Source: JBBSAT01 sp046351235 (GTDB taxonomy: Bacteria > Myxococcota_A > Polyangia > Polyangiales > Sandaracinaceae). Taken from it: 64,000 nt of DNA. Under the pieces are notes generated by a model. It had not been told where the DNA came from, searched no databases, and was given only the letters and a program-made list of their open reading frames with translations. The first letter of the stretch is position 1, and every line of letters starts with the position of its first letter. This document shows, piece after piece, positions 43,494 through 53,472 of this stretch. The translations under genes were made by a program, and so were the position numbers. The stretch lies in assembly GCA_046351235.1 (NCBI GenBank), contig JAXLYV010000001.1, positions 1,984,001 through 2,048,000 on the forward strand, written 5' to 3'.

Positions 43494-45874
43494 GCGAGCT
43501 CCGCCGCCGCGCCGTGGGGCAGCCGATTCCGCACGAGAGCGCGACCGCGCACGTGACGGGCGGGGCGCTCTACACCGACGATCTCGTGGGCCGCTTTCCG
43601 CGCGCGCTGCACGCGTGGCCGGTCCAGGCGCCGCACGCGCATGCTTCGCTCGTGCATCTCGACGTCTCGCCCGCCCGCGCGGTGCACGGCGTCGTGCACG
43701 TGCTGACCGCCGCCGACGTGCCCGGCGAGAACGACACCGGCCCCTCGCGACGCGACGAGCCGCTCTTCCCGCGCCCGCCGTCGGGAGATCCCGCGGCGCC
43801 GCCCGAGATCCTGTTCCACGCGATGCCCGTCGCGTGGGTGCTGGGCGAGACGCTCGAGGCCGCCAAGCGCGGCGCCGCCGCCGTGATCGCGACGTACGCG
43901 CCGCTCCCGGCCATCCTCACGATCGACGACGCGATCGCTGCGGGCGCCTTCCACACGGCCGAGGAGCGCATCCGGCGCGGCGAGCCCGAGAAGGCGCTCG
44001 CCGCCGCGCCGCATCGCCTCGCGGGCACCTTCGAGGTCGGCGGCCAAGAGCACTTCTATCTCGAGACGCAGGCCTCGATCGCCTACGTCGACGAGGCGGG
44101 CTCCATCTTCGTCCACAGCTCGACGCAGCACCCGACCGAGACGCAGGAGATCGTGGCGCGCGTCGCGGGCGTGCCGAAGTCGCAGGTGGTCGTGCAGCAG
44201 CTGCGCATGGGCGGCGGCTTCGGCGGCAAGGAGACGCAGGCCAATCCGTACGCGTCGATCGCCGTGATCGGCGCGCTCGTCACGGGACGGCCGGTGCGCG
44301 TGCGCCTCGATCGCCTCCGCGACTTCCAGCTCACGGGCAAGCGGCACCCGTTCCAGGCGCGCTTCGAGTGCGGCTTCGACGAGCACGGGAAGATCCGCGC
44401 GCTCTCGGCCGACCTCTTCTCCGACGGAGGCTTCTCGCTCGACCTCTCGTTCCCCGTGCTCGGCCGCGCGATGTTCCACATCGACAACGCGTATCTCTTG
44501 CCGAACGTCGAGGTCCGCGGCCGCGCCTGCAAGACGCACAAGGCGTCGAACACGGCCTTCCGCGGCTTCGGGGGCCCGCAGGGCATGATCGTGATCGAAG
44601 AGATCCTCGATCGCATCGCGCGCACGCTCGGCCTGCGGCCCGACGTGGTACGCGAGCGCAACTTCTATCCCGAGGACGGGAGCGGCACGACGCACTACGA
44701 GCAGCCGGTCGACGACCCCCGCATCCACCGCATCTTCCGCGAGCTCAAGTCGGAGTCCGAGCACGAGGCGCGCCTCTCGGCGATCGCGCAGCACAACGCG
44801 CGCTCCCCGATGCGGAAGCGAGGCCTGGCGATCACGCCCGTGAAGTTCGGGATCTCCTTCACGGCCAAGTACTACAACCAGGCCGGCGCGCTCGTGCTCG
44901 TCTACAAGGACGGCTCCGTGCAGATCAACCACGGCGGCACGGAGATGGGCCAGGGCCTCTACACCAAGACGATGCAGATCGCGGCCGACGCGCTCGGCGT
45001 GCCGCTCGCCACGATCCGCTGCATGCCGACGCGCACCGACAAGGTGCCCAACACGAGCGCGACGGCCGCTTCCGCCGGCGCCGATCTGAACGGCGCCGCG
45101 GTGAAGAACGCGTGCGAGACGCTCCGCGCGCGCCTGGCGGAGGTCGCGGGCCGCTCCTTCGGCGTTCCGGCCGACGAGGTCACGTTCGAGGACGGCCGCG
45201 TCTCGGCGATCGGAAAGCCGCAGAAGGAGACGAGCTTCGCGGCGCTCTGCGATCTCGCCTACCACGAGCGCGTACAGCTCTGGGCGAGCGGCTTCTACAA
45301 GACGCCGACGATCCACTGGGACCAGAAGGCCGGGCGCGGCAAGCCCTTCTACTACTTCGCGTGGGGCGCGGCGGTCGCCGAGGTCGAGGTCGACGGCTAC
45401 ACGGGCATGACCGAGGTGCGCCGCGTCGACATCGTGCACGACGTCGGCAGCTCGCTCTCGCCGCTCGTCGATCTCGGGCAGGTCGAGGGCGCCTTCGCAC
45501 AGGGGATGGGCTGGCTCACGCAGGAAGAGCTCGTCTGGGACGGAAAGGGCGTGCTCCGCACGAGCAACGCCAGCACCTACAAGCTGCCGAGCCTCGGCGA
45601 GTGCCCGCCGGTCTTCCGCGCGCGCCTGCTCGAGCGCGCCGAGCAGCCCGGCGTCGTGATGGGCAGCAAGGCCGTGGGCGAGCCACCGTTCATGCTCGCC
45701 TTCGCCGTGCGCGAGGCCATCCGCGCCGCGGTCGCCGCCTTCGCGCCCGCGGATCGCCGCGCGCCGGTGCTCCTCGGTTGTCCGAGCACGAGCGAGCAGA
45801 TCTACTGGGCGATCGAGGCCGTGCGCGAGCGCGCGAGCGTGCACGCCGACGCGGGCGCGCGCGCGACGCCCTGA
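43490..45874 (+). CDS. xdhB: Xanthine dehydrogenase family, molybdopterin-binding large subunit
   Basis: 794 residues, translationally coupled to the small subunit. Molybdopterin-site motifs are present: GGGFGGKET, FRGFGGPQG, MGQGLYTK, and GSKAVGEPPFMLA with the catalytic Glu of the xanthine oxidase family. The split into two chains (FeS+FAD, Moco) and size match XdhA/XdhB of proteobacteria. The alternative within the family is another purine or aldehyde hydroxylase; Phe/Arg substrate residues cannot be judged without alignment. XdhC, the usual chaperone that inserts sulfurated Moco, is not adjacent. Confidence 0.92.
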   Translation: MSELRRRAVGQPIPHESATAHVTGGALYTDDLVGRFPRALHAWPVQAPHAHASLVHLDVSPARAVHGVVHVLTAADVPGENDTGPSRRDEPLFPRPPSGDPAAPPEILFHAMPVAWVLGETLEAAKRGAAAVIATYAPLPAILTIDDAIAAGAFHTAEERIRRGEPEKALAAAPHRLAGTFEVGGQEHFYLETQASIAYVDEAGSIFVHSSTQHPTETQEIVARVAGVPKSQVVVQQLRMGGGFGGKETQANPYASIAVIGALVTGRPVRVRLDRLRDFQLTGKRHPFQARFECGFDEHGKIRALSADLFSDGGFSLDLSFPVLGRAMFHIDNAYLLPNVEVRGRACKTHKASNTAFRGFGGPQGMIVIEEILDRIARTLGLRPDVVRERNFYPEDGSGTTHYEQPVDDPRIHRIFRELKSESEHEARLSAIAQHNARSPMRKRGLAITPVKFGISFTAKYYNQAGALVLVYKDGSVQINHGGTEMGQGLYTKTMQIAADALGVPLATIRCMPTRTDKVPNTSATAASAGADLNGAAVKNACETLRARLAEVAGRSFGVPADEVTFEDGRVSAIGKPQKETSFAALCDLAYHERVQLWASGFYKTPTIHWDQKAGRGKPFYYFAWGAAVAEVEVDGYTGMTEVRRVDIVHDVGSSLSPLVDLGQVEGAFAQGMGWLTQEELVWDGKGVLRTSNASTYKLPSLGECPPVFRARLLERAEQPGVVMGSKAVGEPPFMLAFAVREAIRAAVAAFAPADRRAPVLLGCPSTSEQIYWAIEAVRERASVHADAGARATP

Positions 45875-45982
45875 ATCACACTTCGCGAATCGTGACGATT
45901 CGCGAAGGGAGGACGTCCCCGTCCCTCCTCGGCAGCCCGAGTGAATCGCGAAGCAGGGCCTATAGCCAATTGGCTATAGGCC
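45872..45982. repeat. Two long perfect palindromes after xdhB
   Basis: Starting at the TGA stop of the large subunit: 45882-45906 is an inverted repeat with 12-base arms (TTCGCGAATCGT and ACGATTCGCGAA) around one base. Then GGGAGG/CCCTCC arms at 45906-45928. 45957-45982 is a perfect 26-base palindrome centred on CCAATTGG, inside arms GAAGC and GCTTC. Again a stop-anchored, multi-hairpin stretch. The 193-base gap to the next gene contains nothing else I recognise. Confidence 0.9.
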
Positions 45983-46067
45983 TCGCTTCTCGTCTGCCTC
46001 ACCCCCGCGTGGCGCGGCGCTCGGCCCCGCGCTCCGTCGCAGCGCGTGAGCTCGCCTCCGTGCGCCC

Positions 46068-46349
46068 GTGTACGAGCGACGCGACGATCCCGTACGCTCG
46101 CGCTTCGTGACCCCCGACGACGCGCGCGCGATCCTCTCCGCCCTCCGTGCCGGCAAGGAGCTCCGCATCCTCGGGATGGACGGCGAGTGGGGCCTCCGCG
46201 CGACGGCAAACGGCTTCGTCACCTGGGATCATCCCGCGTGGGGCGAGTCGATCCACGGGGCGAGCGCCCAGAAGGACGTCCGCGAGGAGGAGGCGCTCGC
46301 GATCCTGCTACCTCACGACGCCGCGAGCATGCGCGAGAAGCTGCGGTGA
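46068..46349 (+). CDS. Small protein of unknown function
   Basis: 93 residues from GTG 46068, or shorter from GTG 46107 (VTPDDARAIL). Sequence LRILGMDGEWGLRATANGFVTWDHPAWGE carries five aromatic residues in a compact beta region, then an acidic helix (REEEALAILLPHDAA). No signal or membrane segment. No family known to me. Convergent with the SRPBCC gene. Confidence 0.45.
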   Translation: MYERRDDPVRSRFVTPDDARAILSALRAGKELRILGMDGEWGLRATANGFVTWDHPAWGESIHGASAQKDVREEEALAILLPHDAASMREKLR

Positions 46350-46373
46350 GACGCCCGCGCTCGCGCGCGATGC

Positions 46374-47054
46374 TCAACCGGCCTCGGCGCGCTGCTTGAT
46401 CCCGAGCAGCATGCGCCGCTCCATCACGAAGTGGATCGGCTCGGTGATCACGCGCCAGATCACCCGCTGGCCCATCGTGCCCGGGTAGCCGTAGCGCGAG
46501 CGCACCACGAGGCGCGTGCCGCCGACCTCGGGCGCGAGCACGAAGCTCCAGCTGAACTGCGGGCCGCTCGGATCGTCGCCGCCCACGAGCACGAGGTGCT
46601 GGTCCTTCGCCACCTCGGCCACGCGATAGCTCGGATAGCCCTCGGGCCCGAGGTGCACCGTGTCGCCCGGCGCGAGCGCCTGCCACGCCGGCTCGATGCG
46701 CCACGCGTTCTCGATCTGGCAGCCCGCGAGGTTCTCGAGCCGCTCGTAGCTGTAGAGCCCGGCGCGCCCGTGGCCGATCTGCACGAGCCAGGGCCAGACC
46801 GCGCTCGGCGGCGCGGCGATCGAGATCGCGCGCGTGGCCTCCATGCGGAGCTGCTTCACGTGCGCATCGCCCGGGTAGCGTGCCGCGCGCTCGGCGGCCG
46901 TCGCGCCCCATCGGCGGTAGCCGCGCGAGAGGACGGGAGAGAAGGTGAGCGTCGCGGCGATGGCGGCGGCGCCGACCAGGTCGTCGAGCGCGCTCTCGCG
47001 AGAGGGATCCACGCTCCCCGCGCGAGCAACGCGGATGCCGCTCGGATCCTGCAC
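46374..47054 (-). CDS. SRPBCC (START-like) family protein
   Basis: 226 residues from GTG 47054. From about residue 68 the fold shows the SRPBCC pattern: VKQLRMEATRAISIAAPPSAVWPWLVQIGHG, a strand-helix-helix start, then RIEPAWQALAPGDTVHLG, GTRLVVRSRYGY and the long C-terminal helix (IWRVITEPIHFVMERRMLLG). Such helix-grip folds bind hydrophobic ligands. The N-terminal 40 residues include a short hydrophobic stretch (LVGAAAIAATLTFSPVL) that may be a membrane anchor. Ligand unknown. Confidence 0.75.
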   Translation of the reverse strand: MQDPSGIRVARAGSVDPSRESALDDLVGAAAIAATLTFSPVLSRGYRRWGATAAERAARYPGDAHVKQLRMEATRAISIAAPPSAVWPWLVQIGHGRAGLYSYERLENLAGCQIENAWRIEPAWQALAPGDTVHLGPEGYPSYRVAEVAKDQHLVLVGGDDPSGPQFSWSFVLAPEVGGTRLVVRSRYGYPGTMGQRVIWRVITEPIHFVMERRMLLGIKQRAEAG

Positions 47055-47118
47055 GGAAAAGGCAGGCGTCGCGCAAACGCTGCGCGGGTCTCGCCGCGAA
47101 GTGCGCCCGGCGATCTCG

Positions 47119-47889
47119 CTACAGGATGAACGCGTCGCCGAGGCGACAGATCTCGAGGCTCTTGCCGCGGATCTTGGCGACCTCGCGCTCCACCGCCGAC
47201 TCGAAGACCGGCTTGATGTGATAGAGCAGCGTCGGCAGGTCGCGGTGGCCGCGGAGCTTGTCGAGCTCGACGGCGAGCGTCTCTGGCGTGTGATGGCCCG
47301 AGGCCTTCGCGAGCCAGTGGTGATCGTTCGGGAACGAGATCTCCATCAAGAGGCCGCGCAGGTTCGGGTGCTCGCCGAGCACCTGCCAGAAGCGCTCGGT
47401 GGGGCCCGTGTCGCCCGAGTAGCCGATCGCGCCGCCATCCTGGTTCTCGATCACGAACCCGCACGCGTCGATCGTGTGCGTGACGAGCACGGGCGTGACC
47501 TTCGCGCCGGCGACCACCTCGGTCTTCTCCGGCGTGAGCTCGCGGAACGAGATCGTGGGCCCGAGCTTGGTCGGGATCTTCGAGAAGTCGGGCCAGAGCA
47601 GGTCGTTGAAGAAGTGCTTCTTCAGCACGGCGATCGTCTCGGGGATCGCCGCGATCTCCAGCGTGGGCCCGCCCTGCTGGCAGCGGTTGTCGGCGAGCGT
47701 CGCGAGGTCGCGCACGTGGTCGAGGTGCGCGTGGCTCACGAGCACCGCCTCGATGCGGTGCTGCTCTTCCAGCGTGAGCATGCTGGTGACGGCGCCCGCG
47801 TCGATGCCGATGCGACCGTCGAGCAAGAAGCTCGAGGTCTTGTGCTTCGGCGTCTCGCCGCCGTGACAGCCGAGGACGCGGAGCTCCAT
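47119..47889 (-). CDS. MBL-fold hydrolase, class II cyclic nucleotide phosphodiesterase-like
   Basis: 256 residues from ATG 47889. The metal site VSHAHLDHVRDL (His53, His55, Asp57, His58), VTHTIDACGFVIE, and YSGDTGPT (third Asp) are those of metallo-beta-lactamase-fold phosphodiesterases. The opening LRVLGCHGGETP with a conserved loop and the Asn-rich stretch LADNRCQQGG fit the class II cAMP phosphodiesterase (PDE1/CpdP, PF02112) better than RNase Z. It follows, 28 bases downstream, a CRP-like cyclic-nucleotide-binding gene on the same strand, which suits cAMP or cGMP turnover. Biochemistry is inferred. Confidence 0.78.
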   Translation of the reverse strand: MELRVLGCHGGETPKHKTSSFLLDGRIGIDAGAVTSMLTLEEQHRIEAVLVSHAHLDHVRDLATLADNRCQQGGPTLEIAAIPETIAVLKKHFFNDLLWPDFSKIPTKLGPTISFRELTPEKTEVVAGAKVTPVLVTHTIDACGFVIENQDGGAIGYSGDTGPTERFWQVLGEHPNLRGLLMEISFPNDHHWLAKASGHHTPETLAVELDKLRGHRDLPTLLYHIKPVFESAVEREVAKIRGKSLEICRLGDAFIL

Positions 47890-47917
47890 CAGGCCGAGCG
47901 CTTTCGTTGCGAGCCCA

Positions 47918-48568
47918 TCAGCTCTCCTCGAACCTCTCACGCATCTCGAGGAACTCGAGGAACTCCTCGAGCCGCGACATCTCGGAGACGACGAGGCCGC
48001 TCTTCTCCTGGCTGACGATGCGGAGGCGCACGAGACGCGCGATGACGTCGTCGACCTCGGAGAGCGTGAGGCCGACCTCCTCCGCGAGATCCTCGGTGGT
48101 GATCGGCACCACCATCGCGCCGTCCTCGCGCGGCCGCCCGACCATGTCGGCCTGGCGCGAGAGCCCGAGGATCACGCGCGCCTTCGGGTCGCGGTGCATG
48201 AGCACCTCGATGAGCTCGTTGGCCGAGTCCAGGCGCCGCGCGAGCTTCTTGATGAGGCGCACGGCGATCTCCGCGTTGCCGATCACCATCTGCTCGAAGG
48301 TGCGCGCATCGATCACGAGCACGCGCGCGCGCGCCTCGACGACCGCCGTCGCGTTGCGCGGCTTGGCGTTCAGGATCGACATCTCGCCGAAGAACTCGCC
48401 CGGTCCGAGCACCGCGAGCGTCTTCTCGCCGCCGCGCCCGACCTTGGTGATGCGGATGGCCCCCGACTGCAGCACGAACATGTGCTGCCCGGGCTCACCC
48501 TCGCGGAAGAGCACCTCTCCCACTTCGCACGTCTTCCCGAACCGCGCGAAGAGCTGGTCTTCGGCCAT
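47918..48568 (-). CDS. CRP/FNR-like cyclic-nucleotide-binding protein
   Basis: 216 residues. The N-terminal cNMP domain contains the phosphate-binding cassette FGEMSILNAKPRNATA, close to the FGE-(I/L)-SL-xxx-xx-R-xA consensus, so cAMP or cGMP binding is likely. A long dimer helix follows (VRLIKKLARRLDSANELIE), then a winged-helix domain (ITTEDLAEEVGLTLSEVDDVIARLVRL). It probably acts as a ligand-gated transcription factor. It is paired with a putative cyclic nucleotide phosphodiesterase. A repeat element follows the neighbouring gene's end upstream. Confidence 0.85.
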   Translation of the reverse strand: MAEDQLFARFGKTCEVGEVLFREGEPGQHMFVLQSGAIRITKVGRGGEKTLAVLGPGEFFGEMSILNAKPRNATAVVEARARVLVIDARTFEQMVIGNAEIAVRLIKKLARRLDSANELIEVLMHRDPKARVILGLSRQADMVGRPREDGAMVVPITTEDLAEEVGLTLSEVDDVIARLVRLRIVSQEKSGLVVSEMSRLEEFLEFLEMRERFEES

Positions 48569-48640
48569 GAGCGAAGAGACTACTCCTCATGCGCCACGCG
48601 CGCCAAAAGGGCGTGCGCTGGCGGCCCACCGGCGCCCGCG

Positions 48641-48759
48641 CTCAGTCCTCGGGGGCCGATACGCGGCCCCCTCCATCGGGAGTGAATCCCGATGGAGCCT
48701 CCCCCTCGTATCGCTCCGCGAGAGAGGGCGACAGGTTTCCTGTCTCCCTCTCAGAGGAG
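48641..48759 (-). repeat. Multi-hairpin repeat, family 2 copy 1
   Basis: About 113 bases, read on the minus strand from the TGA stop of the next gene (48753-48751). Hairpins: GACAGG/CCTGTC (48730-48744), CTCCATCGGGA/TCCCGATGGAG with five-base loop (48671-48697), GGGGGCCG/CGGCCCCC with five-base loop (48651-48671). Two further copies lie in tandem at 59291-59507 with over 90% identity by eye. Confidence 0.92.
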
Positions 48760-49512
48760 GAAGGCGCCGCCGAGGAGCAGGTGGAAGAAGGCGCGATCCG
48801 GGAAGTAGGCCAGGCCCGTACGCTCGGGCGCCAGGCCGTAGCCGCCGTCGATCCGGAGAAAGAGCATGAAGTCGCGCGTCACGAGCACCTCGGCGCCGAG
48901 CGTCGCGTAGATCACGCCGAGCGGCTGCACGCTGCTGCCGGTGTGCGGGACCTCGCTGAAGCCGCCTCCGAGCGAGGCGCCGCCGAAGAGCGTGAAGTGC
49001 GGATCGGCCTCCCAGCCGAGGCGCGCGCCGGCGTCGAGACGCGCGCCGTACGAGAAGGAACCGGGGAAGCCCGGCTCGCCGTAGGCCTCCCCCGGGCCCA
49101 CCGCGAACATCGGCTCGACCACGATCGCGAGATCCGTCTGGTGCTCGCCCCAGACGCGCAGGCGCATCGGGACCGCGACCTCGCCGCCGAGGCCGACCGT
49201 GAGCCCCATGAGCGGCGAGCCCCAGAGGAAGCCGCCGCGGATGCCGAGGTTGAAGAGCGACGTCGGCGCGAGCTCGAGCTGCGCGTAGACGCCGGGCCAG
49301 CCGGCCATCGCGGCGATCATCGTGTTGCCCACGCCGAGCGTGCGGCCGGAGAGGAGCGACGCGTCGCCGCTCGTCGGCCGGTCACCGGTCGGCGGCGCAT
49401 AGGCGTCCGAGGCATCGACCGCGGCGCTGTCGCCGGACGACTGCGCGCGAGCGAGCGCAGGAAGAGACGTGAGGGCGAGCGCGAGCGCGAAGGCGCCGGC
49501 GAGCATGCGCAT
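48751..49512 (-). CDS. Outer-membrane beta-barrel-like protein
   Basis: 253 residues from ATG 49512. Signal peptide MRMLAGAFALALALTSLPALARA. A Ser/Asp/Pro linker precedes a barrel-like region of alternating strands (TMIAAMAGWPGVYAQLELAP, FNLGIRGGFLWGSPLMGL, SYGARLDAGARLGW, TLGAEVLVTRDFMLFLRIDGGYG) ending FFHLLLGGAFLL. The terminal Leu with a hydrophobic strand is a plausible but weaker BAM signal than a Phe. The stop codon begins the family 2 repeat. Function unknown. Confidence 0.75.
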   Translation of the reverse strand: MRMLAGAFALALALTSLPALARAQSSGDSAAVDASDAYAPPTGDRPTSGDASLLSGRTLGVGNTMIAAMAGWPGVYAQLELAPTSLFNLGIRGGFLWGSPLMGLTVGLGGEVAVPMRLRVWGEHQTDLAIVVEPMFAVGPGEAYGEPGFPGSFSYGARLDAGARLGWEADPHFTLFGGASLGGGFSEVPHTGSSVQPLGVIYATLGAEVLVTRDFMLFLRIDGGYGLAPERTGLAYFPDRAFFHLLLGGAFLL

Positions 49513-49584
49513 GCCTCCTGCTATCACGAAGCGCGGTCGCCGCGATAGGCGTTCCGCGTGCCCACCCCTCGCGACACGCGATCG

Positions 49585-50841
49585 TCAGACCGCGCCGGCG
49601 CGCGGGGAGCGGCCCGAGCGCTTGGCGGGCGGCGCGGGATCGGCGCTCGCGCGCGTGCTCGGGCTCGCGACGACGTAGCGATCACGGCCCGCGCTCTTGG
49701 CGCCGTAGAGCGCCTCGTCCGCGCGCACGACCAGGCGATCGACGTTCTCGGTCGCGTCGAGCTCGGCCACGCCGATGCTCACCGTGAGGCTGTCTCGGCC
49801 GACCACGATCGTCCGCGCGACGACCAGCAGGCGCTCGGCGACCTTCTCGGCCTGCGCGAGCGGTGTGTGCGGGAGCAGCACGGCGAGCTCTTCGCCTCCG
49901 TAGCGCGCGGCCACGTCGCCTCCGCGCAGCGCTTCCCGGAGGCGCGTGGCGAGATCGGAGAGCACGCGATCGCCCACGGCGTGGCCGAAGGTGTCGTTGA
50001 CGCGCTTGAAGTGATCGAGATCGAGCATGAGGAGCGACATCGGCGTCGCGTGACGACGGCTGCGCGCGAGCTCTTCCTCGAGGCGCGCGAAGAACGCGGC
50101 CCTGTTCCACAAGCCCGTGAGCGCGTCGGAGCTGCTCAGCCACTCGAGCTCCTTCTGGCGCTCGCGCAAGCCCTTCACGAGGTGCACGTGCACCGCGATG
50201 CCCACGAGCACCGAGAAGATCGTCGGCACCCCCGCCGTCACGAGCCAGGTCGGATCGAGGCGGCCCTCGTCGAAGGGTGCGTGCTCGAGGAAGGGCGCGT
50301 AGGGCAACACACCGACGATGGGCAAGAGCACGCCGAGCGCGACCCCGACCCCGAGCGTGACGAGGCCGTAGTGGACGGGCCGCGGCTCGAAGAGCAGGTA
50401 GCCCACCACCGGCACCGCGAGCAGCAGCACCGCGAACGAGTGCGTGAACGGGCCGACCGCGTAGAGCGAGAACGCGAGGCAGCCGCACCAGAGCTGCGCC
50501 TCCGCGTGCACGAGCCAGGTCATCGGCCCCTTGCGGCGCCGCAGCGCCAGGCCGAGGCCGAGGAGCGCGAGATGGCCGATGGCCTGCAGCCACAGGAACG
50601 GGACGAGCACGGGCAGGAACGCCCGCGCCACGTAGGGCGAGAGGCTCGCGTCCGCCTCGAGCATCAGGCAGCGCACGAGCCAGCCGATGGCGAAGGGCGC
50701 CGTCACGCCCGACACGAGCGCGACCTTCGCCGGATCCGACCAGTCGTCGAGGCCCAGCACCGGAGCGATGCGGCGCCGCACGATGGCCTGTCGCGTCAGC
50801 TGCGAAGGCGGCAGGGAGTTCGTGGGCACAGCGCCGGGCAT
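49585..50841 (-). CDS. Membrane-bound GGDEF diguanylate cyclase
   Basis: 418 residues. Six to seven hydrophobic helices cover residues 35-225. The catalytic domain (about 240-400) has DALTGLWNRAAFFARLEEE, LDLDHFKRVNDTFGH, and YGGEEL, the active form of GGDEF. Five residues before it lies RGGD, the RxxD inhibitory I-site, so product feedback is expected. It should make c-di-GMP from GTP, controlling surface behaviour. No EAL or HD-GYP domain is attached or adjacent. Divergent from the kinase gene. Confidence 0.93.
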   Translation of the reverse strand: MPGAVPTNSLPPSQLTRQAIVRRRIAPVLGLDDWSDPAKVALVSGVTAPFAIGWLVRCLMLEADASLSPYVARAFLPVLVPFLWLQAIGHLALLGLGLALRRRKGPMTWLVHAEAQLWCGCLAFSLYAVGPFTHSFAVLLLAVPVVGYLLFEPRPVHYGLVTLGVGVALGVLLPIVGVLPYAPFLEHAPFDEGRLDPTWLVTAGVPTIFSVLVGIAVHVHLVKGLRERQKELEWLSSSDALTGLWNRAAFFARLEEELARSRRHATPMSLLMLDLDHFKRVNDTFGHAVGDRVLSDLATRLREALRGGDVAARYGGEELAVLLPHTPLAQAEKVAERLLVVARTIVVGRDSLTVSIGVAELDATENVDRLVVRADEALYGAKSAGRDRYVVASPSTRASADPAPPAKRSGRSPRAGAV

Positions 50842-50921
50842 CCTACGATCGACCGGCGGCCGGTTGCGAGTGGAACGCGTCGCCCGTGCGGGAGGGCGCG
50901 GCTCCGTGCATCCTCCCGCCC

Positions 50922-52658
<1,737 letters not shown>

Positions 52659-52731
52659 AGGGCCGACACGAGAGGGGGCGGAGCCCTTCCCTGCGGCGCG
52701 AGGTCCCGGCGCGCATGCGCGGGAACCGACC

Positions 52732-52760
52732 GTGCTCGAGCCGTAGCTCGGGTCGAGCAC
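52732..52760. terminator. Hairpin between convergent genes
   Basis: Arms GTGCTCGA (52732-52739) and TCGAGCAC (52753-52760) around GCCGTAGCTCGGG. The inner part can pair too (GAGC with GCTC). It lies between the kinase (ending 52658) and the membrane protein (ending 52768) and could terminate both. Lacks a U-tract, as is common in high-GC genomes. Confidence 0.5.
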
Positions 52761-52767
52761 CGAGCGC

Positions 52768-53433
52768 TCACGCCGGCGACGGAGGGGACGTGCCGACGAC
52801 GAGCGCGACCGCGAGCGTCGCGAGGGCGAGCAGCGCGATGCTCGGCCCGAGGAGCGGCACCCCGGGGAGCGCGGCGAAGTACGCGGTGCTGGCCGCCAGG
52901 CCGAGGCCGCCCGCGCCACGGAGCGCCCAACCGACGAGCGGCCGGCGGAAGATCTCGCCGTCACGGCGCCACGCAGCCGCGAGCGCGCCGCCGCTCGCCG
53001 TCCACGCGCCCGCCGCGAAGAGCACGTCGAAGAGCGCTCGCACGGCCACGTAGCTCGTGCTGGCGGGCTCGGCGACGACGGGCAACACGTAGGCGACCAT
53101 CGCGTCGACCACGACGAACGAGGCGCTGGCGAGCGCGAGCGCCAGCCACCCCGCGAGCGCCGCCGCGCGCCCCTGCGCGTGCGCGACGGTGGCGTAGAGC
53201 GAGGCGCCGACGGCGAGCAGCACGTCGCTGATCATGCCGATCGTGCCCGCAGCGCGCATCCAGGGCGCTGCGGCGGGCGTGGCCGCGATCGCGGCCGCGG
53301 TGTCGGTCGCGCCGCCCGGGAGCGCCGCGAGCGGCCCGGCGAGCGCGTAGAAGGCGCAGGTGGCGAGCAGACCGAGCGAGCCGAGCCCGAGGAGCCAGGC
53401 GGCGAGGCGACGAGGTGACGATGTTAACATCAT
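52768..53433 (-). CDS. Six-helix membrane protein, partner of TetR
   Basis: 221 residues with about six hydrophobic helices (AAWLLGLGSLGLLATCAFYAL, AGTIGMISDVLLAVGASLYA, LAGWLALALASASFVVVDAMV, ALFDVLFAAGAWTA, GGLGLAASTAYFAAL, SIALLALATLAVALVV). Resembles DUF4386-type membrane proteins in topology. Divergent from the TetR regulator, with palindromic sequence over the first codons, so it is probably repressed by it. The start ATG 53433 lies inside the operator region, implying a leaderless or later start. Function unknown. Confidence 0.75.
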   Translation of the reverse strand: MMLTSSPRRLAAWLLGLGSLGLLATCAFYALAGPLAALPGGATDTAAAIAATPAAAPWMRAAGTIGMISDVLLAVGASLYATVAHAQGRAAALAGWLALALASASFVVVDAMVAYVLPVVAEPASTSYVAVRALFDVLFAAGAWTASGGALAAAWRRDGEIFRRPLVGWALRGAGGLGLAASTAYFAALPGVPLLGPSIALLALATLAVALVVGTSPPSPA

Positions 53434-53472
53434 TCACATCAAGCTAGCGGCGGATGTTATGCTCGTCAACAT
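53420..53472. promoter_or_regulatory. Probable TetR operator region
   Basis: The perfect 12-base palindrome GATGTTAACATC is at 53420-53431. A second inverted repeat ATGTT, nine bases, AACAT is at 53454-53472, and its half-sites match the first. They lie between the divergent TetR gene and membrane protein, the normal position of a TetR autoregulatory site. Binding is inferred. Confidence 0.6.
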
